DNA of 64,000 nt from Pseudobacteroides sp. (GCF_036567765.1 NZ_DATCTU010000007.1:163438-227437), one strand, 5' to 3'; counted from the first letter of the stretch, positions 53,112 through 60,993 are shown. Numbers and translations are program-made. Notes: generated by a model from the sequence alone, not told the origin.

Positions 53112-53414
53112 ATGAAGCCGGAGGTGGTTTATACAATTATTGCAGCTGTAGCGGCATTATGTAGCATCATCTTTGGAGGCATTACTTTAAAAAGGTCGGT
53201 GCAGAAGGATTGTGACACTATGGGAAGGGAGCGTGGGGAACTGAAAGCTGATACCGAGTATATCAAACGAAGGATTGACGATGTCCTTCTGGAGCAAAAG
53301 GACACCAACAAGAGCGTATCCATTCTTTCAGAGAGGGTTACAAGGGTGGAGGAAAGCACGAAATCAGCACATCGCAGGATTGACATTATTGAAAAACGAG
53401 GTTCGGATGAATAG
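53112..53414 (+). CDS. XhlA-like membrane/coiled-coil protein of the lysis module
   Basis: A 100-residue protein. One N-terminal transmembrane helix (about residues 5-25, Y-T-I-I-A-A-V-A-A-L) is followed by a long coiled coil (about 30-100). This is the architecture of hemolysin XhlA-type proteins that assist holin. ATG 53112 is seven bases after GGAGGGG. It precedes amidase and holin. Confidence 0.7.
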   Translation: MKPEVVYTIIAAVAALCSIIFGGITLKRSVQKDCDTMGRERGELKADTEYIKRRIDDVLLEQKDTNKSVSILSERVTRVEESTKSAHRRIDIIEKRGSDE

Positions 53415-53426
53415 GAGGAGATGGCA

Positions 53427-54137
53427 ATGGCTAAAAGCGTTTATCTAAGCCCGTCTACACAGGAAAACAATCTAGGTGCAGGCGGCTATGGCACAGAAGA
53501 GCAGCGGATGAACCAGGTGGCGGATGTCACACAGCAGGTGCTTGAGAGGCATAGCGTAACAGTCTACAGGAATAAGCCGGAGTGGCCGCTTTCACAGGTA
53601 GTGGTCGATAGCAACTCCAAGAATCCCGACATCCATTTTGCCGTTCACAGCAATGCGGGCGGTGGCAGGGGATGCGAGGTTTACTGCCACAGGTTCGGAG
53701 GCAACGGCGAAAAGCTGGCAAGGGCTGTATATGCGGAGCTTTCACCTTTGACACCGACAGCGGATAGAGGAGTCAAGGAAGGGTACAACTTTTATGGACA
53801 GGGCAAGCATATGTATGAGCTGGCATATACCAAAGCGCCTGCCGCATTGGTGGAAACAGCCTACCATGATAACCAGGAGGATGCCAAGTGGATTATATCC
53901 CATATAGAGGCAATCGGGACTGCCATTGCCAAAGGGATACTGAATTACTTCGGTATATTATATAAGGAAGAAAGTCCGAATTTGGACAAAGAACTTGAGG
54001 TGCTTCAGGAATTCGGTATCATAAAGTCGCCGGATTATTGGAGTGAAAATGCAGTAAAAGGTAAATATGTAGCTGGTGAATATGCCGCTATCCTGATACA
54101 AAGGGTAGCGGCTTTATTAATGAAGGGAGGAATTTAG
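53427..54137 (+). CDS. N-acetylmuramoyl-L-alanine amidase (endolysin)
   Basis: A 236-residue endolysin. The amidase domain (about 1-170) shows V-Y-L-S-P-S-T-Q, V-H-S-N-A-G-G-G and A-L-V-E-T-A-Y-H-D-N, which carry the zinc-site residues of the Amidase_3 fold. The residue after STQE is Asn; many close relatives have His there. A C-terminal helical domain (about 185-236) may bind the wall. Cleaves the amide bond between peptide and sugar at lysis. ATG 53427 has better spacing than 53421. Confidence 0.9.
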   Translation: MAKSVYLSPSTQENNLGAGGYGTEEQRMNQVADVTQQVLERHSVTVYRNKPEWPLSQVVVDSNSKNPDIHFAVHSNAGGGRGCEVYCHRFGGNGEKLARAVYAELSPLTPTADRGVKEGYNFYGQGKHMYELAYTKAPAALVETAYHDNQEDAKWIISHIEAIGTAIAKGILNYFGILYKEESPNLDKELEVLQEFGIIKSPDYWSENAVKGKYVAGEYAAILIQRVAALLMKGGI

Positions 54138-54139
54138 TA

Positions 54140-54337
54140 ATGAACCAATCAAGATGGAGAAGCCCTGTTGCATGGAGTGCCGTAGTGGCACTGGTTTTAT
54201 TTGTACTGAAAAATTACGGACTGTTGGCACCTGTCGGACTCACGGAGGATAGCTTTAAAGAGCTTACTGCTTTAATATTTGGTGTTCTTTCGGCATTTGC
54301 CTTTTTCAATGATCCAACCAGCAAGGACAGCTTTTGA
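54140..54337 (+). CDS. phage holin
   Basis: A 65-residue protein with two membrane segments (about 10-28, V-A-W-S-A-V-V-A-L-V-L-F; and about 43-57, L-T-A-L-I-F-G-V-L-S-A-F-A-F-F) ending N-D-P-T-S-K-D, the phi-LC3-type holin pattern. It begins three bases after the amidase stop. It forms the pore that lets the amidase reach the wall. Confidence 0.88.
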   Translation: MNQSRWRSPVAWSAVVALVLFVLKNYGLLAPVGLTEDSFKELTALIFGVLSAFAFFNDPTSKDSF

Positions 54338-54442
54338 TAAATGTCATGAAACGCTTGCATTGTAAGGCATTAAGAGTTATCATGTACAGTAATATATCAG
54401 GAAGGATATGTAAATTGCGAAAATAAAGGACGGTGTTCTATC

Positions 54443-54589
54443 ATGAAACAGGCATTTGTGGATATGCTGGTGAAAAAAGCTTTAGCCCAAATTAATGAAA
54501 ACAAGAAAACAGATGAAGAGTCATTAAGGCTCAGGCGGGCACTGGCAAATGCCAATAAGCCTGCCTTGCTGAAGAGGCTGATGGCTTGA
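54443..54589 (+). CDS. unknown small helical protein (48 residues)
   Basis: A short basic two-helix protein (M-K-Q-A-F-V-D-M-L-V-K-K-A; then L-R-L-R-R-A-L-A-N-A) with AGGACGGTG upstream. No family recognised. It ends just before the folded RNA at 54.62 kb. Confidence 0.5.
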   Translation: MKQAFVDMLVKKALAQINENKKTDEESLRLRRALANANKPALLKRLMA

Positions 54590-54622
54590 AAACAGGTAAC
54601 GCATCAAAAGGAAACTAAATAA

Positions 54623-54705
54623 GGCCGCCGTGTCTTGCGGGTGCAGGAACACCCGGAAGCCAATGCAGGTAACCAAACTACCTAACACCGACAGCTATTG
54701 CTGCC
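54623..54705 (+). ncRNA. candidate structured leader RNA (three-way junction)
   Basis: A GC-rich island in AT-rich surroundings. Hairpin A is CGGGTG/CACCCG with loop CAGGAA (54638-54655). Hairpin B is AGGTA/TACCT (54667-54683). GTGT near 54630 can pair with ACAC near 54685, closing a three-way junction. A further CAGC-TATT-GCTG hairpin follows (54692-54703). I do not match it to a known riboswitch class. Confidence 0.5.
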
Positions 54706-54760
54706 ACAACGACCCTGTAAATATTATACTTTATCCTATCAATTTTCACAATGATACTAC

Positions 54761-54831
54761 AGGCGCAGTGTGGGGTTACCATTAATCCTGCAGTGCGCCT
54801 TGCTTATTTTCCTTTCATAAAAAATGAAAGG
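54761..54831 (+). promoter_or_regulatory. two hairpins, the second hiding the ribosome site of the next gene
   Basis: AGGCGCAGTG (54761-54770) pairs with CAGTGCGCCT (54791-54800) with one mismatch. Next, CCTTTCAT (54811-54818) pairs with ATGAAAGG (54824-54831). The second right arm contains most of the AAAGGGG ribosome site of the gene starting at 54844, so folding should block translation. Confidence 0.6.
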
Positions 54832-54843
54832 GGTCGTGAATTT

Positions 54844-55242
54844 ATGCAGAACATTTTAAAAAGCTTTGAGGAAGTCTTTAGGGAAATGCTGGAGGAGAAG
54901 GCTGTAAACCGAATGAGGGCAGATGCAAACAAATGCCTTATAACGGAGAACCGGGAAAATCTTAAGTTTTATAAGCAGCGAGAAGACGTAAAGGCATTTG
55001 ATTTCAAAGGAACTGCAGCTGAATTTGACGCTCTTTTTGAGAGCTTGAATGAAAGGTTGAAAGCAGCGGAGAGCACCATGTCGGAGATCATATACCTGCA
55101 TGGAACGAAGGAAGGCATATGTTTTCGTGTGATTATGGCTCAAGAAATGAAGGGAACAGTCAGACACCATCATCTAATCATATATAATGAAAATATTGAA
55201 TCCAAAAGGAATGGAGGGATTCAACCATGCCTGGCGGATTAA
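54844..55242 (+). CDS. unknown protein under the folded leader (132 residues)
   Basis: A helical N-terminal part (about 1-50), then an alpha/beta domain with R-H-H-H-L-I-I-Y near residue 113. No family recognised. ATG 54844 follows AAAGGGG; a longer frame from 54751 would run through the hairpins and is rejected. It overlaps the next gene by 16 bases. Confidence 0.6.
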   Translation: MQNILKSFEEVFREMLEEKAVNRMRADANKCLITENRENLKFYKQREDVKAFDFKGTAAEFDALFESLNERLKAAESTMSEIIYLHGTKEGICFRVIMAQEMKGTVRHHHLIIYNENIESKRNGGIQPCLAD

Positions 55243-55511
55243 AAAAATATCTTGAAGAAATTGCAGATAAGAGGGTAGAGGAGCTGCGCTACCTTATTGG
55301 GAAAAATAGCAACAGATATGAAAAGTTAAAAGTGCAAGCATATGAATTGCAGCAGGAGTTCATGGCGACACTGACAGAAGAACAGCAGGGAATGTTTGTA
55401 AAGCTTGAAGACTTTGAAAGCGAACAGTCAGGAATTGTCCACGATATGCTTTATCGATATGCATTCAGGGATGGGGTCAAAGCAGTAAGGATGATGTTTA
55501 AATGTAAATGA
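55227..55511 (+). CDS. unknown helical protein, DUF6809-like
   Basis: A 94-residue all-helix protein. T-E-E-Q-Q-G-M-F-V-K-L-E-D near the middle and Y-A-F-R-D-G-V-K-A at the end recall DUF6809, common in clostridial phages, with unknown role. TGGAGGGATTC precedes the ATG. A terminator follows. Confidence 0.6.
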   Translation: MPGGLKKYLEEIADKRVEELRYLIGKNSNRYEKLKVQAYELQQEFMATLTEEQQGMFVKLEDFESEQSGIVHDMLYRYAFRDGVKAVRMMFKCK

Positions 55512-55551
55512 TAATATATTAGGAATAGCATTAATAAGGAAGCTTTTCTGG

Positions 55552-55581
55552 AGAGGTTTTAAATAACCCCTCTATTTTTTT
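55552..55581 (+). terminator. intrinsic terminator
   Basis: AGAGGTT (55552-55558) pairs with AACC(CC)TCT (55565-55573, small bulge), followed by TTTTTTT. It separates the leader-controlled genes from the recombinase operon. Confidence 0.7.
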
Positions 55582-55641
55582 GTCTGAAATCTGGTTGAGA
55601 GGGCTTAGTGCCTTCTTTTTTACGTTTTGGGGGTGAGGTAA

Positions 55642-56067
55642 GTGACTGATTTGCAAAAAGAAAAAATTAGCCGGATGAGGCACATGGGTGAGAGCTACAG
55701 GCAGATTGCTATAGAGCTTGGAATTTCTGAAAACACAATTAAATCATATTGTATACGAAACAATCTTGGTTCTGTTAGAAGAGAACTAAATGAAAAGGGT
55801 GACTATTGCAAACAGTGCGGAAGGCTGCTGGTAAAAGGCAAAGTAGGCCACCCGTCAAAATTTTGTTCACAGAAGTGCCGGGAAGCATGGTGGAAGGCAA
55901 ATGCAGAAATTATTGAGAAAAGAGCATGGTATACCATTGACTGTGCTTGCTGCGGAAAGAAGTTTGACAGCTATGGCAATCAGAAACGAAAGTTCTGCGG
56001 GCATGAATGCTATATAGCCAGCAGGTTTGGTACGAGGAGGGATGAATGTGACAAAGGAGCAGTTTGA
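55642..56067 (+). CDS. HTH / zinc-finger protein of the recombinase operon
   Basis: A 141-residue protein. The N-terminal helix-turn-helix is S-Y-R-Q-I-A-I-E-L-G-I-S-E-N-T-I-K (residues about 18-34). It is followed by two zinc-ribbon-like clusters: C-K-Q-C-G...C-S-Q-K-C (about 54-80) and C-A-C-C-G-K...C-G-H-E-C (about 101-125). Such proteins precede paired serine recombinases in clostridial elements and may regulate or direct them. GTG start after GGGGGTGAGG. It overlaps the SHOCT gene by 20 bases. Confidence 0.75.
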   Translation: MTDLQKEKISRMRHMGESYRQIAIELGISENTIKSYCIRNNLGSVRRELNEKGDYCKQCGRLLVKGKVGHPSKFCSQKCREAWWKANAEIIEKRAWYTIDCACCGKKFDSYGNQKRKFCGHECYIASRFGTRRDECDKGAV

Positions 56068-56203
56068 ACGTGAGAAAAATTACAGAGTTTCTATGTCAAT
56101 AGCAAAAGCAATGCTGGCAAAAGGCATTATTACCATGAATGATTTTAAAAGGATCAACAAAATTCTTTTAACGGAATATAAGCCTGTAATAGGCGGAATA
56201 TAA
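56048..56203 (+). CDS. SHOCT-domain protein (51 residues)
   Basis: GTG start after GAGGAGGGATG. The sequence (Y-R-V-S-M-S-I-A-K-A-M-L-A-K-G-I-I-T-M-N-D-F) is the helix-turn SHOCT pattern common next to large serine recombinases. It is likely a partner or directionality helper; this is inference. Confidence 0.75.
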   Translation: MTKEQFEREKNYRVSMSIAKAMLAKGIITMNDFKRINKILLTEYKPVIGGI

Positions 56204-56268
56204 GCCTTTTTAGCTTGCTTTGTATCAAAAACAGAGTTATCATTGGAGCAAGCAAGGGGGTGGTTTTT

Positions 56269-57597
56269 ATGCTAAGAACAGTGAGAAAAATAGAGCCTTT
56301 GGCAGCAAGGCTCCCGTCAAAAAAACGTGTTGCTGCATATGCCAGAGTGTCCAGCGGGAAGGATGCCATGCTGCACTCCCTCTCGGCACAGGTCAGCTAC
56401 TACAGTGACTTTATACAAAAACACCGTGGCTGGGAGTATGCAGGAGTATATGCGGATGAGGCGGTAACCGGAACCAAGGAGAGCAGGGCTGAGTTCCAAA
56501 GACTTCTGAAAGACTGTAGGAACGGCAAGATAGACATGGTGATTACTAAATCGATTTCCAGGTTTGCGAGAAATACGGTCACTATGCTGGAAGCAGTGCG
56601 GGAACTAAAGAGTTTGGAAGTCGATGTGTTTTTTGAAAAAGAGAATATTCATTCAATGAGCGGGGATGGAGAGCTGATGCTAACCATCCTCGCTTCATTT
56701 GCGCAGGAGGAAAGCCGATCGGTCAGCGAGAATTGCAAGTGGAGGATACGCAAGCGTTTTGCTGAAGGTGAAATAGTAAACCTGCGCTTTCTTTTTGGAT
56801 ACCATATTAAAAATGGGGAGATTGAAATTAATCCTGAAGAAGCAGAGGTTGTAGAAATGATTTTTAATGACTATATCAGCGGAATGGGCTGTACGCTGAT
56901 AGCCAAGAAACTCCGGGGAATGAATGTTGATAGACCCAGGGGAGGTACTTGGACATCGAATAAAGTAGCGGATATTATTAAAAATGAAAAATATGCAGGG
57001 AATGCCCTGCTTCAGAAAAAATATGTAGATAACCATTTGACAAAATCACTACTGAAAAACAAAGGTGTTCTTCCTAAATACTATGCTGAAGAAACGCATG
57101 CTTCAATTATAGACCCCGACACATTCCAAAAAGCGCAAGAGATTATGGATAGGAATAGAAAAAGAAATGCAGGGAAAAATGTTGCAGGTGTTTACCCTTT
57201 CACATCTAAGATTGTTTGCACCAATTGCGGTAAGAACTATAAACGGAAAAACAGAAAAGGAAAGGCTTCTTGGAGTTGTTCTACTTATTTGAAGCTTGGG
57301 AAGGAAGCCTGCAATGCCAGACAAATACCAGAGGACATACTGCTTTCAATAGCGACAGAGGTTTTGGAGCTACAGGAGTTTGATGATACATATTTTTTGA
57401 AGCAAATTAAAGAAATTCAAGTATTAGAGCATAATTTGGTCAGGTTTGTTTTTCAAGACGGACAAATGATTGACAAGCAGTGGCAGCATAAATCACGGAG
57501 TGAAAGCTGGAGTGAGGAAGACCGGGAAAAGGCAAGGATGCGCCAGCTGGATTACTTGGAGAGGAGGAATTCAATATGCAGCCAGCAAGAGCAGTAA
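56269..57597 (+). CDS. large serine recombinase A
   Basis: A 442-residue site-specific recombinase. The resolvase domain (about 20-165) has the catalytic Ser in Y-A-R-V-S (Ser28) and S-I-S-R-F-A-R-N near 100. The recombinase domain follows (about 185-290), then a zinc ribbon C-T-N-C-G with C-S and C-N (about 322-350). The C-terminus is short and lacks the long coiled coil seen in recombinase B. It overlaps B by 22 bases, so both are made together. Confidence 0.92.
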   Translation: MLRTVRKIEPLAARLPSKKRVAAYARVSSGKDAMLHSLSAQVSYYSDFIQKHRGWEYAGVYADEAVTGTKESRAEFQRLLKDCRNGKIDMVITKSISRFARNTVTMLEAVRELKSLEVDVFFEKENIHSMSGDGELMLTILASFAQEESRSVSENCKWRIRKRFAEGEIVNLRFLFGYHIKNGEIEINPEEAEVVEMIFNDYISGMGCTLIAKKLRGMNVDRPRGGTWTSNKVADIIKNEKYAGNALLQKKYVDNHLTKSLLKNKGVLPKYYAEETHASIIDPDTFQKAQEIMDRNRKRNAGKNVAGVYPFTSKIVCTNCGKNYKRKNRKGKASWSCSTYLKLGKEACNARQIPEDILLSIATEVLELQEFDDTYFLKQIKEIQVLEHNLVRFVFQDGQMIDKQWQHKSRSESWSEEDREKARMRQLDYLERRNSICSQQEQ

Positions 57598-59165
57598 CGG
57601 TCATACCTGCCACAACAGGAAGGTTAGCGACAGCAACGGCTGTAAGGGCTTCGTTAAAAAGAGTGGCCGCCTATGCAAGGGTTTCAACCGACAATGATGA
57701 GCAGCTTTCAAGCTACGAAGCACAGGTTGATTATTATACAAAGCATATACAGTCAAATACCGCATGGAAGTTTGTAGAGGTTTACACCGATGAGGGTATC
57801 TCAGCTACCAGCACTAAAAAACGTGACGGCTTTAACAGGATGATTGCCGATGCTTTAAATGGCAAAATAGACCTTATTATAACCAAATCGGTCAGCCGGT
57901 TTGCCAGAAATACCGTTGATACGCTTACCACAGTCAGACAGCTTAAGGAAAAGGGCGTTGAGGTGTATTTTGAGAAGGAGAATATATATACCTTGGACAG
58001 CAAGGGTGAACTGCTGATAACGATTATGTCCAGCCTTGCCCAGGAAGAAAGCAGAAGCATTTCGGAAAATGTCACATGGGGACACAGGAAACGCTTTGCT
58101 GATGGTAAGCTGATGCTTCCGTATGGACAGTTCCTCGGCTATGAAAAGGGCGAAGACGGCCTGCCGAAAATAGTGGAGAAGGAAGCAGCGGTTGTTAGAC
58201 TGATATATAAGATGTTCCTTGAAGGAAAGACCTCATCGGGCATAGCAAAATATTTAACAGAAAACGGAGTCCCGACGCCTTCCGGTAAAGATAATTGGCA
58301 GCAAAGCACCGTTATGAGCATCCTGCAAAATGAGAAGTACAAAGGAGCGGCTATGCTTCAAAAGACATTTACAGTGGATTTTCTCACTAAGAAAAAGAAA
58401 CTCAACGAAGGAGAAGTTCCACAGTATTATGTTGAAAACAGCCATCCTGCCATTATTTCTGCAGAGGCTTTTGACCTTGTACAGCACGAGATTAAAAAAC
58501 GAAAAGAAGTAAAGGGCTATAAGACTGGTATAAACAGCTTTTCAGGTAAAATTGTGTGCGGTGAGTGCGGAAGCTTCTATGGAAGCAAGGTGTGGCATTC
58601 CACCAGCAAATATAGAAGGACAATCTGGCAGTGCAACAGCAAGTTTAAGAATGACAGGAAATGCATGACACCGCATCTTTATGAGGATAAAATCAAGGGG
58701 GCATTTTTGGAGGCTTTCAACAGCCTAATAAAAAACAGGGATGAAATACTACAGTGCTATGAAGAGATAATTAATGTCTTGGCGGATACCTCAGAGCTTG
58801 ATAAGGAAACTGCCAAGCTTCAGAGTGAATGCGAGGTTGTGGCTGAACTTCTAAGAAAATGTGTGGAGGAAAATGCACATTCAGCCTTAGACCAGAAAGA
58901 GTACCAGAGAAGATATACAGCCCTTGCGAACCGGTATGAAACCGCCAGAACAGGTCTTTCAAAAATCAATGATAAAAGGCTGGAGCGTAATGCAAAGCGT
59001 GAAAGCATGAGAAGCTTTATAAACAGCATAAGGCAGAGTGACCAGCTTCTGGCCGACTTTGACGAGGAACTTTGGAATAACACTGTTGAAAATGTTACCG
59101 TATATTCTGAATGTGAGATTAAATTCGCCTTTAAAAACGGTATTGAACTGGAATGGAAAATATAA
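57576..59165 (+). CDS. large serine recombinase B
   Basis: A 529-residue recombinase. Catalytic Ser37 in Y-A-R-V-S-T, S-V-S-R-F-A-R-N near 110, recombinase domain about 190-300, zinc ribbon C-G-E-C-G...C-N-S...C (about 328-368), and a coiled coil (about 400-485) typical of phage integrases. GGAGAGGAGG precedes the ATG. It lies at the far right of the prophage next to a strong hairpin, the expected place for the integrase beside attR. Confidence 0.94.
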   Translation: MQPARAVTVIPATTGRLATATAVRASLKRVAAYARVSTDNDEQLSSYEAQVDYYTKHIQSNTAWKFVEVYTDEGISATSTKKRDGFNRMIADALNGKIDLIITKSVSRFARNTVDTLTTVRQLKEKGVEVYFEKENIYTLDSKGELLITIMSSLAQEESRSISENVTWGHRKRFADGKLMLPYGQFLGYEKGEDGLPKIVEKEAAVVRLIYKMFLEGKTSSGIAKYLTENGVPTPSGKDNWQQSTVMSILQNEKYKGAAMLQKTFTVDFLTKKKKLNEGEVPQYYVENSHPAIISAEAFDLVQHEIKKRKEVKGYKTGINSFSGKIVCGECGSFYGSKVWHSTSKYRRTIWQCNSKFKNDRKCMTPHLYEDKIKGAFLEAFNSLIKNRDEILQCYEEIINVLADTSELDKETAKLQSECEVVAELLRKCVEENAHSALDQKEYQRRYTALANRYETARTGLSKINDKRLERNAKRESMRSFINSIRQSDQLLADFDEELWNNTVENVTVYSECEIKFAFKNGIELEWKI

Positions 59166-59167
59166 AA

Positions 59168-59224
59168 CGAAAAAATCACCCGCAAAGATGGTACACAAAA
59201 ACGTCTTTGCGGGTGATTTTTTCG
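59168..59224 (+). terminator. strong intrinsic terminator after the recombinases (possible prophage end)
   Basis: A perfect 21-bp stem (59168-59188 with 59204-59224) and a 15-base loop, with A and T runs at either end so it can work in both directions. It begins three bases after the recombinase stop codon. The right attachment site is probably at or just beyond it. Confidence 0.85.
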
Positions 59225-59255
59225 TTTGCGGTCATTTGAGTTAGAATGTTCTGCT

Positions 59256-59637
59256 TCATAACAGGTCTGAGATTTCCTTTGGGTTCATAAGCCTTTCAAG
59301 AGTAGTATATCTTGGAGACCTCATTGAATTTGCGTTTGCCTCCCCAAGAACTATAGGTAAGTCAAGTTCTATTGGACAGCCATCAAATGTAATCAGTTTT
59401 TTAGAAGGTTTAATGGGTGATGCTTCTATGCTCTTTACCTTTGCATAATGGGTTATAGCTTGAATAGGAGACATCCTGTAGCAAGCAACATATTTAATGT
59501 AATTGATTTTTTTCTCCTTTGAGGATAGGACAAATTCTTCAATGGCGGTTTCAAGTATTGAATTCCTTGAGAAGTTTTTTGATGTATTTATGCTGGAAAA
59601 AGCCTTAGCAATTGCATAAAATTATTTTGACAATCAT
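59256..59637 (-). pseudogene. frameshifted ORF of unknown function
   Basis: A leftward frame is open from 59621 to 59256 (122 codons) without a usable start until ATG 59474. An ATG at 59637 begins M-I-V-K-I in another frame and stops after 10 codons. One base removed near 59622-59627 would join them. The text (Y-V-A-C-Y-R-M-S-P-I-Q-A-I-T-H-Y-A) looks like real protein. The function is unknown; read as a frameshifted gene, or a shorter gene from 59474. Confidence 0.45.
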
Positions 59638-59672
59638 GCTTTTATAAATTGAAGTAAAAGCATGATCGTCAA
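59627..59672. repeat. 18-bp inverted repeat
   Basis: 59627-59644 and 59655-59672 are complementary over 18 bases with one mismatch (core TCATGCTTTTA/TAAAAGCATGA). It lies between the leftward ORF and the rightward antitoxin-like gene; it may be an operator or a two-way terminator. Confidence 0.6.
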
Positions 59673-59727
59673 TTAGGGAGGTGCTTTTATAACCGACCTT
59701 AAGAAATTTGATTTATTAATAAAAATT

Positions 59728-59756
59728 TTGATTTTTTCTTCACTTTGGCGTATAAT
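59728..59756 (+). promoter_or_regulatory. promoter of the antitoxin-like/GNAT pair
   Basis: TTGATT (59728-59733), a 17-base spacer and TATAAT (59751-59756), 38 bases before the ATG. Confidence 0.7.
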
Positions 59757-59793
59757 AATACTAGAGCCACAAGATAGAAAGAGGTGTTTTAAA

Positions 59794-59967
59794 ATGGCTA
59801 CTGTTTCATTTACAAAGGATTTTGCTATAACAAAAAAAGAGACCGTTGAGAGACTTGAAAAGGCTGTTGACACTACAAAGCCTTTGCATATAGATTCTAA
59901 AAATGCCATTGCTGATATGAGAAGGAGTGAGGAAAAATTATTGGGTATGCTTCGCTCCAAAGCTTAA
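59794..59967 (+). CDS. antitoxin-like small protein
   Basis: A 57-residue protein (M-A-T-V-S-F-T-K-D-F-A-I-T-K-K-E-T) with a short beta start and two helices, the shape of a small DNA-binding antitoxin. GAGGTG precedes the ATG, and a good promoter lies upstream. It overlaps the GNAT frame that follows, the usual arrangement of an antitoxin-acetyltransferase pair. No family is proven. Confidence 0.65.
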   Translation: MATVSFTKDFAITKKETVERLEKAVDTTKPLHIDSKNAIADMRRSEEKLLGMLRSKA

Positions 59968-60509
59968 TAAAAGCAGAGGATATTAATGAGGATTTATGGA
60001 GAGACGCGTTCTCTCTTTTTTGTTGTGATAAGGATGATGATATAACAGATTTTATAAGGAATAAGGCGGTAGAGTATGAAAAAAGGGATAAGTGCCGTAC
60101 TTATGTATATTTTGATGAAGCAAGGCTTGAAGAAACAGGCGAGTTTAAAATAATAGGCTACTTTTCAATCGCAATGAAAACAATGAAAATTCCTGTTTTT
60201 GAAACGATGTCTAAAACGCTCAGAAAAAGGCTGGGTAATCAGTCGGATAAAGAGCAAAACCTTGTGGTATACCTGATTGGGCAATTGGGAAGAGATACAC
60301 ATTACACAAAGGGTATGCTTCCGGGGACAAGGATGCTTGAGGATTGCTACAGGCTTATTAGTGAGGCAAGAGATATTGTTGGAGGAAGACTAATTTTGCT
60401 TGAATGCAAGCCTTCGAAAAAACTATGTAGTTTCTATGAGGAACAGGGTTATATCGACATAACAGAAGAAAATGATGGGCTAAAACAGTACATAAGGTTT
60501 ATTGAATAA
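59931..60509 (+). CDS. GNAT-family acetyltransferase without a standard start codon
   Basis: An open frame of about 190 codons. The text (V-V-Y-L-I-G-Q-L-G-R near residue 110; L-I-L-L-E-C-K near 155; F-Y-E-E-Q-G-Y at about 170) fits GNAT acetyltransferases of the toxin-like group. No ATG, GTG or TTG occurs in frame before 60174, which would remove the N-terminal half. ATT at 59937 or 59940 lies 9-12 bases after AGGAG, so a rare ATT start is possible. A one-base deletion or -1 slippage at AAAAA (59933-59937) are alternatives. Confidence 0.6.
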   Translation, partial: GKIIGYASLQSLIKAEDINEDLWRDAFSLFCCDKDDDITDFIRNKAVEYEKRDKCRTYVYFDEARLEETGEFKIIGYFSIAMKTMKIPVFETMSKTLRKRLGNQSDKEQNLVVYLIGQLGRDTHYTKGMLPGTRMLEDCYRLISEARDIVGGRLILLECKPSKKLCSFYEEQGYIDITEENDGLKQYIRFIE

Positions 60510-60518
60510 AGATAGTTG

Positions 60519-60547
60519 AACTCTCGAATTAAAGCCGGGAGTTTTTT
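60519..60547 (+). terminator. intrinsic terminator of the GNAT gene
   Basis: AACTCTCG (60519-60526) pairs with CGGGAGTT (60536-60543), followed by a run of T. Confidence 0.75.
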
Positions 60548-60647
60548 GTTATTAAATATCGTTAATTGATATGATTTGTTGTAAAATTAAGGTGAAAAGA
60601 TGATATAATCCAGTAATTTTATTGGAATATTTGGAGGCGGTTAGAAA

Positions 60648-60851
60648 GTGAATAGCAAGTTTAATATAATAAAACTTACTAATGGCTATCAGCTCATTTA
60701 TCATGATAAATTCACAGGTATAAGGGCAGAATTAAATTTTATAAATGGAAGAAAAACCTCAACAGAAATACTTAAAAAACTGTTAAGATTAGGATTGCTA
60801 CCATTAAATGAAATTGAAGAAATAATGCTTTGCCAAGAATATGTTGGTTAA
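60648..60851 (+). CDS. unknown small protein (67 residues)
   Basis: GTG start after TGGAGGCGG. A basic alpha/beta protein (I-I-K-L-T-N-G-Y-Q-L-I-Y-H-D) ending in an acidic helix. No family recognised. TATAAT near 60603 may be its -10 box. Confidence 0.55.
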   Translation: MNSKFNIIKLTNGYQLIYHDKFTGIRAELNFINGRKTSTEILKKLLRLGLLPLNEIEEIMLCQEYVG

Positions 60852-60910
60852 AAATGGTTTAAATGCTACAGCTATGAGTGTTAATATTATGCCTGTAGCT
60901 TTAATTTTTT

Positions 60911-60978
60911 CGTGAAAACAGCATTGCGATTTTCACGATTGAGTGATAATATATAATAAATATTCACGGTTGCGTGAT
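60911..60978 (+). promoter_or_regulatory. repeated TTCACGNTTGNGTGAT operators
   Basis: TTCACGATTGAGTGAT (60932-60947) and TTCACGGTTGCGTGAT (60963-60978) are 31 bases apart, about three turns. A further inverted pair, CGTGAAAA (60911-60918) with TTTTCACG (60930-60937), overlaps the first. TATAATAAAT lies between them as a -10-like box. Likely operators of the gene starting at 60994. Confidence 0.6.
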
Positions 60979-60993
60979 GGTTGTGGAGGAAAA

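Noticed and set aside
54373..54442. Possible 26-codon ORF starting near 54352 after the holin
   Set aside because: It has no ribosome site and a basic, unstructured text; treated as spacer.
54623..54705. Match to known riboswitches or a tRNA
   Set aside because: I compared it from memory with c-di-GMP-I/II, cobalamin, THF, glycine, ZTP, fluoride and glutamine types and with tRNA; none fits its conserved cores, so it is left as an unnamed candidate.
54751..54843. N-terminal extension of the 54844 gene
   Set aside because: It would run through two hairpins and has no ribosome site; ATG 54844 fits better.
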